A DNA stretch of 64,000 nucleotides from Arenibacter aquaticus (GTDB taxonomy: Bacteria; Bacteroidota; Bacteroidia; Flavobacteriales; Flavobacteriaceae). The stretch is taken from positions 744,001-808,000 of the forward strand of contig NZ_RQPJ01000001.1 in NCBI RefSeq assembly GCF_003957295.1, given 5' to 3'. The translations under genes and the position numbers were made by a program. The stretch's first letter is position 1. Each line of letters begins with the position of its first letter. Of this stretch, positions 1 through 8,907 are shown one piece after another. Under the pieces are notes generated by a model that was not told the DNA's origin, searched no databases, and was given only the letters and a program-made list of their open reading frames with translations.

Positions 1-140
1 AACGCCACAATAGTAATCAATATTCAGAAAGGCGCAAAAAATAAAGTCCAGATTAAGACAACCTTCCAAGAATCAAAAAAAATATAAAAAAATACAACAA
101 AGGATACCATAACTTATAGGTAAGCAATGTCTAAATACAT

Positions 141-148
141 TAGTTTTG
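141..148 (+). promoter_or_regulatory. Putative -7 promoter element for dxs
   Basis: The octamer TAGTTTTG matches the Bacteroidota -7 consensus TAnnTTTG exactly and ends 15 bases before the chosen dxs start at 164. No convincing -33 TTTG is seen at the usual spacing, so this is a half match. It argues against the earlier in-frame ATG at 146, which would lie inside the element. Confidence 0.4.
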
Positions 149-163
149 TGTAACTTTTTACAT

Positions 164-1954
164 ATGCCCAAGGGAATTCTACCACATATTAATAATCCAA
201 AGGATATAAGATCCTTGCAACTGCCACAGTTGACCCAACTAGCAAAGGAACTCCGGGAGTTCATCATAGATATTGTTTCTACCAAGGAAGGACATTTAGG
301 AGCAAGTCTGGGGGTTGTAGAACTGACCATTGCGCTCCATTATGTTTTTAATACACCACAGGATAAACTTATTTGGGATGTAGGACATCAGGCCTATGGA
401 CATAAGATCCTTACCGGACGAAGGGACATTTTCCACACCAACCGACAATTACATGGCATCAGCGGCTTTCCCAAGCGGGCAGAGAGCGAGTATGATGATT
501 TTGGCACGGGACATAGCTCCACCTCCATTTCTGCCATTCTAGGCATGGCATTGGCCTCTAAGCTAAAAGGGGAAACCCACAGACAGCATATAGCGGTCAT
601 TGGTGATGCCTCCATTGCCAGTGGCATGGCCTTTGAAGGGCTCAATCACGCTGGGGATACCAATGCCAATATCCTAATAATCCTCAATGACAATGCCATA
701 GGAATAGACCCTAGTGTAGGAGCCCTAAAAAAGTACCTCACCAATGTAAAAAAAGGAACCGCCAAGGATGAGAATATTTTTGAGTGCCTAAACTTTAGCT
801 ACAGCGGCCCTTTGAACGGACATGATATTGAAGCCCTGACCAAGGAATTAAATAGACTTAGGCGTATTGAAGGCCCCAAGTTATTGCACATCATAACCAC
901 CAAAGGCAAGGGCCTAAAAAAGGCCGAGGAAAACCAGGTGGTTTATCATGCTCCGGGAAAATTCAATAAGATAACCGGGGATCTGTTGCCGAAAACGGCC
1001 CTTAACCAGCCTCCAAAATATCAGGATGTATTTGGCCATTCACTGGTAGAATTGGCCAAGAAAAACGTAAACATCGTTGGAATAACCCCAGCCATGCCCA
1101 CAGGCAGCTCCCTAAAATATATGATGCAGCAAATTCCCGACAGGGCTTTTGATGTTGGAATTGCCGAGCAGCACGCGGTTACCATGGCCGGTGCAATGGC
1201 CGCGGAAGGACTCATACCATATTGCAATATCTATTCTACCTTTCTACAACGGGCCTATGACCAAATAATACACGATGTGGCCCTGCAGTGCTTACCCGTA
1301 ATATTTTGCTTGGACCGCGCAGGAATTGTGGGGCAGGATGGTGCTACCCACCATGGAATATATGACATGGCTTATTTACGTTGTATACCAAATCTTATTA
1401 TTTTTGCCCCTATGAACGAGGTTGAGCTAAGAAACATCATGTACACGGCCCAACTGGGGCTAACACAGCCCATCGCCATTAGATACCCTAGGGGAAGGGG
1501 AGTAATGGTGCAGTGGCGACAAAAATTTAGTAAAATACCAATAGGAATTTCCCAAGAATTAAAAAAAGGTACGGAAATTGCTGTGCTATCAATCGGTCAT
1601 ATAGGTAATATGGTCAGTCATTTATTGGAAGAGCTTGGCGACAGTCACAAAATTGGGCATTATAATATGCGCTTCGTAAAACCTTTGGACACTGTTATGT
1701 TGCGCAAAATCCTGTCTACCTATAAACAGGTCATCACCATTGAAGACGGTTGCAAAATAGGTGGGTTTGGAAGTGCTATTTTGGAATATGCCAACGAGAT
1801 CCATAGCTTTGTGCCTATTAAAATTTTTGGCATCGAAGACATTTTTATGGAACACGGCACGGTCGGGGAACTTCAAAAAATGGCAAAAATAGATCAAATG
1901 ACCCTTAAAAATTATATTAACAACCTTTTGAATCCTGAAAAGTATGTGCGGTAA
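164..1954 (+). CDS. dxs: 1-deoxy-D-xylulose-5-phosphate synthase
   Basis: Thiamine-diphosphate enzyme that condenses pyruvate and glyceraldehyde 3-phosphate, the first step of the MEP isoprenoid pathway; cytoplasmic. Visible family features are DVGHQAYGHKILTGRR near residue 72, the cofactor-binding VIGDASIASGMAFEGLNHAG around 145-164, LNDNAIGIDPSVGAL near 174, and EQHAVTMAGAMAAEG followed by DRAGIVGQDGATHHG in the pyrimidine-binding half. The length of 596 residues is slightly under the usual 610-640. An ATG at 146 is in frame, but I prefer 164 because a -7 promoter motif sits at 141-148. The stop overlaps the next gene by 11 bases, so the two are probably cotranscribed. Confidence 0.95.
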   Translation: MPKGILPHINNPKDIRSLQLPQLTQLAKELREFIIDIVSTKEGHLGASLGVVELTIALHYVFNTPQDKLIWDVGHQAYGHKILTGRRDIFHTNRQLHGISGFPKRAESEYDDFGTGHSSTSISAILGMALASKLKGETHRQHIAVIGDASIASGMAFEGLNHAGDTNANILIILNDNAIGIDPSVGALKKYLTNVKKGTAKDENIFECLNFSYSGPLNGHDIEALTKELNRLRRIEGPKLLHIITTKGKGLKKAEENQVVYHAPGKFNKITGDLLPKTALNQPPKYQDVFGHSLVELAKKNVNIVGITPAMPTGSSLKYMMQQIPDRAFDVGIAEQHAVTMAGAMAAEGLIPYCNIYSTFLQRAYDQIIHDVALQCLPVIFCLDRAGIVGQDGATHHGIYDMAYLRCIPNLIIFAPMNEVELRNIMYTAQLGLTQPIAIRYPRGRGVMVQWRQKFSKIPIGISQELKKGTEIAVLSIGHIGNMVSHLLEELGDSHKIGHYNMRFVKPLDTVMLRKILSTYKQVITIEDGCKIGGFGSAILEYANEIHSFVPIKIFGIEDIFMEHGTVGELQKMAKIDQMTLKNYINNLLNPEKYVR

Positions 1955-3071
1955 AATCTTCCTTGTTGCCCTAGTGTTTCTAAATATCAATTTTTTATTT
2001 GCCCAAGACACTATCCCCTCCCCACAAGAACCGGATACCACCAAAGTAGATTCCATGCAAGTAGACTCCATGCGAATAGACACTATAGTGATCCGAACAC
2101 TACAGGATAAGATAAAGTATATTCCCAGGGGAGCAGATCTCACCAACCCAGTGGTATCCTTTAAACGTACCAAGCCCTTGGAAAAAAAATACAGGCGCTT
2201 TAGAATACCTTCCTTTTGGGATAAGGAAAACAAACTGGGATTTAATTTTAGTGAAGTAGCCTTTGTTAACTGGAATGCAGGGGGAAATAATTCCATCTCC
2301 GGTTTGGTCAGTGCAAAATTTGTGCGGAATTACAAATTCAGGTATGTGCAACTTAACAACAATTTGGATATACGGTACGGACTCAATGCCCAAGAAGGGT
2401 TTAAATTGAGAAAATCCGATGACGCATTGCGCTTTTCCTCAACCTTTGCCTTTAGAAGGGATACTATTAGCAACTGGTATTATTCTGCCAGTGCCGAATT
2501 TAGGACGCAGTTCTCCAACGGATATAAATACCCCAATAGGGATAAACCCATTTCTAGGTTTATGGCACCGGGATACGCCCTTTTGGGTGCTGGTACCTCC
2601 TATATCCCTGAAGGAAAAAAGTTGAACCTCCGCCTAGCTCCGCTTACCTTTAAATCTACCTTTGTCCTAGACCAGACTTTGGCCAATAGTGGGGCCTTTG
2701 GTGTTCAAAAGGCGCTCGTGGACGAGGATGGCAACATTATTAAGGAAGGCGAGAATGTTTATCTGGAATTTGGTTTTCTGGTCACCAATTCTTGGGAAAG
2801 CAAGATATATAAAAACATGAATCTAGAACATAGGATACAGCTCTACTCGGACTACGTCAAAAATTTTGGAAATATAGATATAGACTGGGAGCTTAACCTG
2901 GACCTCACCGTGAACAAGTATGTAAAAACCTCCATAGGAACCCATGTGATCTACGATCATGACATTATTTTTGACGAGGTAAAGGCCGCAGATGGCACCA
3001 TAACCACCCCCGGAAAACGGAAAGTACAGTTTAAACAATTGCTGGGAGTGGGACTCACCTATGATTTCTAG
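1944..3071 (+). CDS. DUF3078 domain protein, probable outer-membrane beta protein
   Basis: A 375-residue exported protein of unknown function. Residues 1-20 form a signal peptide ending FLFAQ. A short D/T/S-rich linker (about 21-50) follows, with repeated DSMQVDSM-type units. The remainder is rich in alternating aromatic and polar strands (VAFVNWNAGGNNSISG, then YYSASAEFRTQFSNG) and ends in an aromatic residue (YDF), as outer-membrane beta-barrels do. It resembles the DUF3078 family of Bacteroidota. It overlaps the 3' end of dxs by 11 bases in another frame, implying translational coupling. No functional link to isoprenoid synthesis can be seen. Confidence 0.75.
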   Translation: MCGKIFLVALVFLNINFLFAQDTIPSPQEPDTTKVDSMQVDSMRIDTIVIRTLQDKIKYIPRGADLTNPVVSFKRTKPLEKKYRRFRIPSFWDKENKLGFNFSEVAFVNWNAGGNNSISGLVSAKFVRNYKFRYVQLNNNLDIRYGLNAQEGFKLRKSDDALRFSSTFAFRRDTISNWYYSASAEFRTQFSNGYKYPNRDKPISRFMAPGYALLGAGTSYIPEGKKLNLRLAPLTFKSTFVLDQTLANSGAFGVQKALVDEDGNIIKEGENVYLEFGFLVTNSWESKIYKNMNLEHRIQLYSDYVKNFGNIDIDWELNLDLTVNKYVKTSIGTHVIYDHDIIFDEVKAADGTITTPGKRKVQFKQLLGVGLTYDF

Positions 3072-3121
3072 CCAACCCAGCAAGGGAAGTGCCTACCTTT
3101 TGGTGGCTAAAAGACAAAAAA

Positions 3122-3161
3122 AAAGACCTTTTAAGATTGCTCTTAAGAGGTCTTTCTTTTT
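3122..3161. terminator. Rho-independent terminator, bidirectional
   Basis: Arms 3122-3135 and 3142-3155 pair over 14 bases with one G-U pair around a six-base loop. A T-rich run follows on the plus strand and an A-rich run precedes the stem, so it can serve both the converging dxs/DUF3078 unit and the reverse-strand dgt gene. Confidence 0.8.
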
Positions 3162-3181
3162 AGCCAAAATTCAATAAACCA

Positions 3182-4525
3182 TTAAAGTTGCTTTCCCATT
3201 ATTTTATTATGGATATGCACAGCCGCGCTGTCCGAAAGACTGGCTACATAGCAACAGGTATTCAATATAATGGAATATACAGACCCAGCTGTTTCCCTAT
3301 ATTGTTCCGGCAAAGTAGAAATCATTAATCGGTCATAATTGGAGCTACTACTTTCCCTTTTATTAATCAAGGCAGTAGTATAGACATCCAATATGTCCGA
3401 AATGATCTTATAACCTGCAATTTCCTTTTCTATTACCTCTTGGGATTGATATACCTTTTCTACGCTCAATTGAATAATATCCTCTATCTGGGCCTTGAAC
3501 TTGCTTTTGTCCATCAAGGCCACGTTAAACTCTCCATTTAAAATTTCCTGTTCGTGAGCGATAAAAATAGAAATGGCATCGGAAATCAAGGTATTTATGG
3601 CAAGGGCCCTTAGATAGCTTAAGCGATCTTCCATAAAGTTCAGCTCATTGTACTTTTTAATATTGATGCTATCTTTCACCAGTTTAATAAGGTATTCCAA
3701 GGCGTAATCTTCAGAGATAAGGCCTAGGTTGATGCCATCCTCAAAATCGATAATGGTATAACAAATATCATCTGCTGCTTCCACCAAATAAGTGAGCGGG
3801 TGCCGGCAAAACGCCATATCACCATCTTTTCCGGTAGGGCTCAGCCCCAATTCCTTGGCCACTTCCTTAAAGGAATCCAAGTTTTGCTGAAAAACACCAA
3901 ATTTTTTGTCGGCTATGCGCTTGGTCGGTTTTTTGGGCAAGGATTCCTTTGGGTATTTCATAAATGCCCCCAAAGTGGCATAACTTAAGCGCAACCCGCC
4001 CTCTACCCCTTTTCGGGTTTCGGTCAATAATTTATATCCATTGGCATTTCCCTCAAAATCTATGATGTCCTGATATTGCTTTTGGGTCAATATATTTTCA
4101 AACCTTCTGCCTTTTCCCGATTTAAAATATTCCCCAATGGCTTTCTCCCCACTGTGACCAAAAGGAGGATTACCTATATCATGGGCCAAGGCGGCAGCGG
4201 CAACAATGGCCCCAAAATCATTAAAACGATACCCATGCACTTCTTTGAGGTAGGGATGTCTTTCCAAAATTTTCTTTCCGGCAATCCTTCCCAGGCTCCT
4301 ACCTACCACCGATACCTCAAGGCTATGGGTAAGCCGGGTATGTACAAAATCGGTTTTAGATAAGGGTATCACCTGGGTTTTATCCTGCAAGCTCCTAAAA
4401 GCTGCCGAAAATATAACCCGGTCATAGTCCACCTCAAACCCCAAACGGGTTTCATCTTGTTCCTTCCTTATTCTTTTATGGGTGTCGCCAAAGCGTTTTA
4501 ATGAGAGTAATTGTTCCCAATTCAT
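3182..4525 (-). CDS. dgt: Deoxyguanosinetriphosphate triphosphohydrolase (dNTPase, HD superfamily)
   Basis: Hydrolyses dGTP or other dNTPs to the nucleoside and triphosphate, so it helps set dNTP pools. The 447-residue protein carries the HD-domain metal motif AHDIGNPPFGHSGEKAI near residue 115, preceded by the dNTPase hallmark RTHSLEV-like segment (TRLTHSLEVSVVGRS, near 83). The N-terminal FRSLQDKTQV element is typical of dGTPase. Length is normal for the type seen in Bacteroidota. It ends at a bidirectional terminator and is transcribed away from the phosphate-uptake locus, so its promoter shares the 4526-4863 intergenic region. Confidence 0.93.
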   Translation of the reverse strand: MNWEQLLSLKRFGDTHKRIRKEQDETRLGFEVDYDRVIFSAAFRSLQDKTQVIPLSKTDFVHTRLTHSLEVSVVGRSLGRIAGKKILERHPYLKEVHGYRFNDFGAIVAAAALAHDIGNPPFGHSGEKAIGEYFKSGKGRRFENILTQKQYQDIIDFEGNANGYKLLTETRKGVEGGLRLSYATLGAFMKYPKESLPKKPTKRIADKKFGVFQQNLDSFKEVAKELGLSPTGKDGDMAFCRHPLTYLVEAADDICYTIIDFEDGINLGLISEDYALEYLIKLVKDSINIKKYNELNFMEDRLSYLRALAINTLISDAISIFIAHEQEILNGEFNVALMDKSKFKAQIEDIIQLSVEKVYQSQEVIEKEIAGYKIISDILDVYTTALINKRESSSSNYDRLMISTLPEQYRETAGSVYSIILNTCCYVASLSDSAAVHIHNKIMGKQL

Positions 4526-4623
4526 ATCGTAAAATTAGTGGGCGCAAGATACATTTTTAGAAATGCAACACATAATAAAACCATTGGCACCTACCTACAA
4601 ATCCCGACTTTAGATCGTTAATT

Positions 4624-4667
4624 TTAACATTTACTTAATCTTTAGGTTACACTTGGGTTACGACAAT
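4624..4667 (+). promoter_or_regulatory. Four-unit 11-bp tandem repeat resembling a Pho-box array
   Basis: Four consecutive 11-base units start at 4624, 4635, 4646 and 4657 and begin TTAAC, TTAAT, GTTAC and GTTAC. The 11-base phase equals one helical turn and is the architecture of PhoB-type boxes. The next downstream genes encode phosphate-porin and phosphate-transporter homologues. Binding by a PhoB-like regulator is inference; the Bacteroidota consensus was not available for comparison. Confidence 0.4.
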
Positions 4668-4747
4668 TCACCATCTTAGCAACTGTCTTAAGACAAATTT
4701 GATTTCATTTTAGATATTAGTTTTTGTCGACTATTAATGTGAAGTCT

Positions 4748-4775
4748 AAAGCTGCCTTTGGCCAAGGCAGCTTTT
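4748..4775. terminator. Terminator-like hairpin inside the porin leader
   Basis: Arms 4748-4758 and 4764-4774 pair perfectly over 11 bases (GCTGCC core) around a five-base loop and end in TTTT. It would stop a transcript started at the first repeat array, before the porin gene is reached, so it may act as an attenuator or end a short RNA. Confidence 0.5.
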
Positions 4776-4802
4776 ATGATTTAAAACAAAGTTGTTACTG
4801 GG

Positions 4803-4824
4803 TTAACATTCACTTAACATTCAT
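4803..4824 (+). promoter_or_regulatory. Two-unit 11-bp direct repeat resembling a Pho box
   Basis: TTAACATTCAC at 4803-4813 is followed directly by TTAACATTCAT at 4814-4824, identical in 10 of 11 bases. The first unit differs from the start of the upstream array at 4624 by one base. It lies 39 bases before the porin start, the normal place for an activator site. Assignment to PhoB is inferred from context. Confidence 0.5.
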
Positions 4825-4863
4825 GTTGGTTCTTTGTCATCGACAAAAACTAATAATGATATC

Positions 4864-6069
4864 ATGAAAATGCAATGTTTGGCACTAGCGCTAGCTATGT
4901 GTTCATTATTCAGCAGCTATGCCCAGGAGTCAAATGCTCCTGAATTTGGCAAGGGTCTTTTTAACTTAATGGGAAAAGACAGCACATGGAGCGCAAAGAT
5001 TGCCGCGAGAATGCAATTATTGAGCAGTTCTAACTGGACAGAAAATGCCAATGGAAATTTTACAGATCCGCATTTTAATACCTTGGTTAGGCGGGCGAGG
5101 TTAAAATTTGATGGATTTGCCTATTCACCAAAACTCACCTACAAAATAGAATTGGGACTATCTAACCGAGACATATCGGGAGCGTCACAATACACTAGCA
5201 ATGCCCCCAGATATATATTGGACGCGGTTGTAATGTGGAATTTTTATCAGAACTTTCAAGTATGGGTAGGGCAAACCAAACTTCCTGGTAATATGGAGCG
5301 TGTTATTTCCTCCGGGAACCTTCAAATGGTAGATCGCTCAATGCTAAACAGTCAATTCACTTTGGACAGGGGAATGGGCCTACAACTTAGACACCATACC
5401 AACTTAACGGACAGCTTTTTAATAAGGGAAATAATTGCCGTTTCACAGGGAGAGGGCAGAAACATCACCACCGGAAACCTGGGCGGACACCAATACACAG
5501 GACGCTTGGAATTATTGCCCTTTGGAAAATTTCTTGGCAAAGGGGAATACAGTGGGAGCGACCTAAAGAGGGAGAAATCGCCAAAATTAATGTTGGCAGC
5601 AACCTATAACCTTAACCGTAACGCCGTAAAGACCAGAGGTAACCAGGGAAGCTATATGGTTACCGATATTGGTTTTCACAAGACCAATATCAATACCCTC
5701 TTCCTAGATGCTATGTTTAAATACGACGGCTACTCTTTTATGGCCGAATACGCCCATAGGGATGCGGACGATCCCTTAGCCGTTAACGCCGATGGCTCCC
5801 TTACCGGGGATGTAGTGCAGGTAGGCAGTGGTTTAAATCTCCAGACCGGCTATTTATTTAGAAACAACTGGGAAGTATCTGGGCGCTATACCCGCATAGG
5901 GCTAGACAAAAATATTACAGGAGAAAACCTGGAACAACAATACACCTTGGGACTGTCAAAATTCATTGTAGGACATAAATTAAAGGTTCAATCGGATATC
6001 AGTTATCTATCCGTTGAAGAAGGATTCAATGAATTCATGTTCAGATTACAAATGGAGGTTCATTTTTAA
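4864..6069 (+). CDS. Porin, phosphate-selective porin O/P type
   Basis: Outer-membrane channel of about 401 residues, probably for phosphate or other anions. Residues 1-21 form a signal peptide (MKMQCLALALAMCSLFSSYA followed by Q). The rest alternates short turns with amphipathic strands such as RARLKFDGFAYSPKLTYKIE and VWVGQTKLPGNMERV, as in the OprO/OprP family. The last residue is Phe, the usual outer-membrane insertion signal. The ATG at 4864 is chosen because the longer in-frame TTG start lies upstream of the signal peptide and inside the inverted repeat. It is followed 74 bases later by a PiT-type phosphate transporter. Confidence 0.82.
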   Translation: MKMQCLALALAMCSLFSSYAQESNAPEFGKGLFNLMGKDSTWSAKIAARMQLLSSSNWTENANGNFTDPHFNTLVRRARLKFDGFAYSPKLTYKIELGLSNRDISGASQYTSNAPRYILDAVVMWNFYQNFQVWVGQTKLPGNMERVISSGNLQMVDRSMLNSQFTLDRGMGLQLRHHTNLTDSFLIREIIAVSQGEGRNITTGNLGGHQYTGRLELLPFGKFLGKGEYSGSDLKREKSPKLMLAATYNLNRNAVKTRGNQGSYMVTDIGFHKTNINTLFLDAMFKYDGYSFMAEYAHRDADDPLAVNADGSLTGDVVQVGSGLNLQTGYLFRNNWEVSGRYTRIGLDKNITGENLEQQYTLGLSKFIVGHKLKVQSDISYLSVEEGFNEFMFRLQMEVHF

Positions 6070-6143
6070 CTAAAAAAATAACCTTAAGATAACGTTGCGC
6101 ACAAACGGACAATTGATATTTGCAAACTATTTTTACTTAGACT

Positions 6144-8414
6144 ATGGACAATTTATATTTATTAATGATTATTGCACTGGCTTTTTTAGCTGTTGCAGAT
6201 TTGGTGGTTGGTGTTAGTAATGACGCTGTAAACTTCTTAAATTCGGCAATTGGATCCAAAGCCATATCCTTTAGGACCATAATGATCGTCGCCAGTATTG
6301 GAATAGCCGTTGGGGCCATATTTTCCAGTGGTATGATGGAGGTTGCCAGGAAAGGAATCTTCCATCCAGGCGAATTTATGTTCAGCGAGATCATGATTAT
6401 TTTTATGGCCGTTATGATAACGGATATTTTGTTGCTCGACTTTTTCAATACGGTGGGAATGCCTACCTCTACTACCGTATCCATTGTATTTGAACTTTTG
6501 GGTGCCTCGGTAGCCATGTCGCTTATAAAAATAGCCGGTGAAGGCGGGAATTATGTAGATATATACAACTATATCAATACCTCCAAAGCCACAGAGATCA
6601 TCTTGGGCATCTTACTCTCGGTAGTTATCGCATTTTCTGTCGGGGCCTTTGTACAATACCTATCGCGCCTAATGCTCTCTTTTAATTTTAGAAAAAAAGC
6701 CAAATCACTAGGCGCCATATTCGGGGGCGTAGCCTTAACGGCCATAACGTATTTTATACTGATAAAAGGCCTAAAGGGCGCCACTTTTGTTAGTGCTGAT
6801 CTATTGGACTTTATCAAAGGCAATACAATGCTGATTGTCCTTGGCAGTTTTGCTGTTTGGACGGTAATCGCCTATATCATTGCCACAGTATTAAAATTTG
6901 ATGTCTACAAACTAATTATCATAGTGGGAACCTTTGCGCTTGCATTGGCTTTTGCCGGAAACGACCTGGTTAACTTTATTGGGGTGCCTATTGCTGCCTG
7001 GCAGTCTTTTGAGGCTTGGCAAGCTTCTGGCTTACCGGCATCTGAATTTAGTATGAACGTACTTGCAGCCAAAGTACCAACGCCAACCCTGCTGTTGTTT
7101 CTTGCCGGAATGGTGATGGTTCTTACACTATGGTTCTCTAAAAAAGCGAGATACGTAACCCAAACGGAAATCAACCTTTCCCGTGAAGGCGAATCCAAGG
7201 AGAGATTTCAACCTAACTTCCTGTCCAGGGGAATTGTAAGGGGAGCCATACTGCTTTCTACATTTACAACATCCATTATCCCAAAGTCGCTACAGGAAAA
7301 AATAGATGAGAACTTTAAAAAACCCTCTATTCCACTATCCAAGGACAAGACTTTTGAACTACCTGCTTTTGATATGGTTCGTGCGGCAGTAAACCTTATG
7401 GTTGCCGGGGTACTTATTTCAATTGCCACGTCATACAAACTACCACTATCCACTACTTACGTAACCTTTATGGTAGCAATGGGCTCCTCTTTGGCCGATA
7501 GGGCCTGGGGTGCTGAAAGTGCTGTCTATAGGGTTGCCGGAGTACTAAATGTAATTGGGGGCTGGTTCTTTACCGCTTTTATAGCATTTATTTCTGCCGC
7601 CATAATTGTTTACCTTATAAACATTCACGTGCCTTCTATGGTGGCCATTCTATTATTGATCGCCGTGTTATTATTGGCAAGAAATTATATCTCGCACAAT
7701 AAAAAATCCAAAGAAATAAGAGCCGAAGATAGCCTAAGAAAGGCTGAAAGCAGCTCTATCCAAGGTGTAATCGAGGAAAGTGCGGACAACATCTCCAACG
7801 TTGCCAAAAGGAGCAATAAAATCTACACGAACATTATAGACGGATTGGCCAAACAAGACCTGGAACTTCTTAAAAAGAACAAAAAGGGTGTTGTTAAACT
7901 TTCCAATGAGGTAGATGAATTAAGGGACCATATCTTTTATTTTATAAAGAATTTAGATGAGGCCAGTGTGGGCGCCAGTAATTTCTACATCAATATCCTT
8001 GGTTACCTACAGGATATGGCGCAGTCTTTGGAATACCTCACCAAAATAAGCCATAAGCACATTAACAACAACCATAAAAAATTAAAATACAATCAGATAA
8101 AAGAACTGAAGGAAATAGACCTTAAGCTTGAGAAATTATTAAGCGAAACCAAAGTAGCCTTTGAAACAAGGTCATTTGAACAGATAGGGGTAATATTTGG
8201 AAGCAAACAAGAATTGCTGGACCTGGTGTCCCAAAAAATTGAGACCCAGATCGCGAGAACCCGTACCGAGGAATCCAGTCCAAAAAATACCACCCTGTAT
8301 TTCACTTTTCTTCTGGAGACCAAAGATTTTATCAATGCCACAATGAACCTTTTAGAGCTGTATTACCAAGAGCACGATAGCTCTGTTAAACCGGCCAAAC
8401 TAGAACTTCATTAA
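6144..8414 (+). CDS. PiT family inorganic phosphate transporter with C-terminal PhoU-like domain
   Basis: Inner-membrane phosphate symporter of 756 residues. The two inverted-topology signature motifs of the PHO4 family are visible: GVSNDAVNFLNSAIGSKA near residue 23 and FAGNDLVNFIGVPIAAWQS near 271. About ten to twelve hydrophobic segments run to about residue 520. A soluble helical region from about 545 to 756, with repeated EVDELRDHIFYFIKNLDEA-like heptads, resembles DUF47/PhoU-like regulators, which are usually separate small proteins. A weak promoter-like ATATTTG lies at 6109-6120, so transcription may be both from the porin promoter and its own. Confidence 0.88.
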   Translation: MDNLYLLMIIALAFLAVADLVVGVSNDAVNFLNSAIGSKAISFRTIMIVASIGIAVGAIFSSGMMEVARKGIFHPGEFMFSEIMIIFMAVMITDILLLDFFNTVGMPTSTTVSIVFELLGASVAMSLIKIAGEGGNYVDIYNYINTSKATEIILGILLSVVIAFSVGAFVQYLSRLMLSFNFRKKAKSLGAIFGGVALTAITYFILIKGLKGATFVSADLLDFIKGNTMLIVLGSFAVWTVIAYIIATVLKFDVYKLIIIVGTFALALAFAGNDLVNFIGVPIAAWQSFEAWQASGLPASEFSMNVLAAKVPTPTLLLFLAGMVMVLTLWFSKKARYVTQTEINLSREGESKERFQPNFLSRGIVRGAILLSTFTTSIIPKSLQEKIDENFKKPSIPLSKDKTFELPAFDMVRAAVNLMVAGVLISIATSYKLPLSTTYVTFMVAMGSSLADRAWGAESAVYRVAGVLNVIGGWFFTAFIAFISAAIIVYLINIHVPSMVAILLLIAVLLLARNYISHNKKSKEIRAEDSLRKAESSSIQGVIEESADNISNVAKRSNKIYTNIIDGLAKQDLELLKKNKKGVVKLSNEVDELRDHIFYFIKNLDEASVGASNFYINILGYLQDMAQSLEYLTKISHKHINNNHKKLKYNQIKELKEIDLKLEKLLSETKVAFETRSFEQIGVIFGSKQELLDLVSQKIETQIARTRTEESSPKNTTLYFTFLLETKDFINATMNLLELYYQEHDSSVKPAKLELH

Positions 8415-8907
8415 TCCAATTACCTCAAGTGAGTAGCCGTTGGGGCAGAAAAGGGAAAATAGTGAATACGATTCCCTTGGTGTAAAAGCTGCTTCTCACT
8501 TAGTAGGTAAAGCATAAAAGATTACAAGTTAGCAAAACACCTAATCCGGTTGTTTGTTTGAGTTATTAGGTTGTATCCAAGGGACTTTTTTAATTAAAGC
8601 CACAGTACAACTTGACCCAAACAGCAACCGGATTACCTTTTTAAGGTGTCCCTTAAGCAGCAGCACATACCTGGGATCTACCAAACCCAAGGATTGTAAA
8701 TAATTAAAGTTTTATTGGCCCAATGCCCTGTTACTGCCTTGGCAGCCATGAGGCCTTTTAAAGATTTCTGAAGAAACCATTCCAGAATAAACACCCTAAA
8801 GACCTTTTCATAAAAAAAAGGCCTCGAATAACCTTAAAACACCTAGAAAAGGGAATATAGTACGCAATGCGCAACAGAACTGCAAAATGGCACTTAAAAC
8901 CTGTTTA
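8415..8907. other. 493-bp intergenic region with two inverted repeats
   Basis: No convincing reading frame is seen on either strand. Two inverted repeats stand out. TAATCCGGTTG at 8542-8552 pairs with 8625-8635, with imperfect pairing continuing into the flanks. GAGGCCTTTT at 8750-8759 pairs with 8816-8825. This is long for an intergenic space between converging genes and could hold a small RNA or a decayed gene. Confidence 0.4.

Larger units (their letters stand above)
4716..4854. repeat. 15-bp perfect inverted repeat flanking a hairpin and a repeat array
   Basis: The sequence 4716-4730 (ATTAGTTTTTGTCGA) is the exact reverse complement of 4840-4854. The arms enclose 109 bases containing the hairpin at 4748-4775 and the two-unit repeat at 4803-4824, and the right arm ends 9 bases before the porin start codon. 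It could be a long-range leader structure or the ends of a small invertible segment; the sequence alone does not decide. Confidence 0.55.

Noticed and set aside
1622-2296. A 224-codon reverse-strand ORF
   Set aside because: It lies wholly antisense to dxs and its neighbour, crosses the junction of two well supported genes, and has no recognisable domain.
4716-4854. Inverted repeat taken as insertion-sequence ends
   Set aside because: Only 109 bases lie between the arms with no transposase, and no target-site duplication was recognised.
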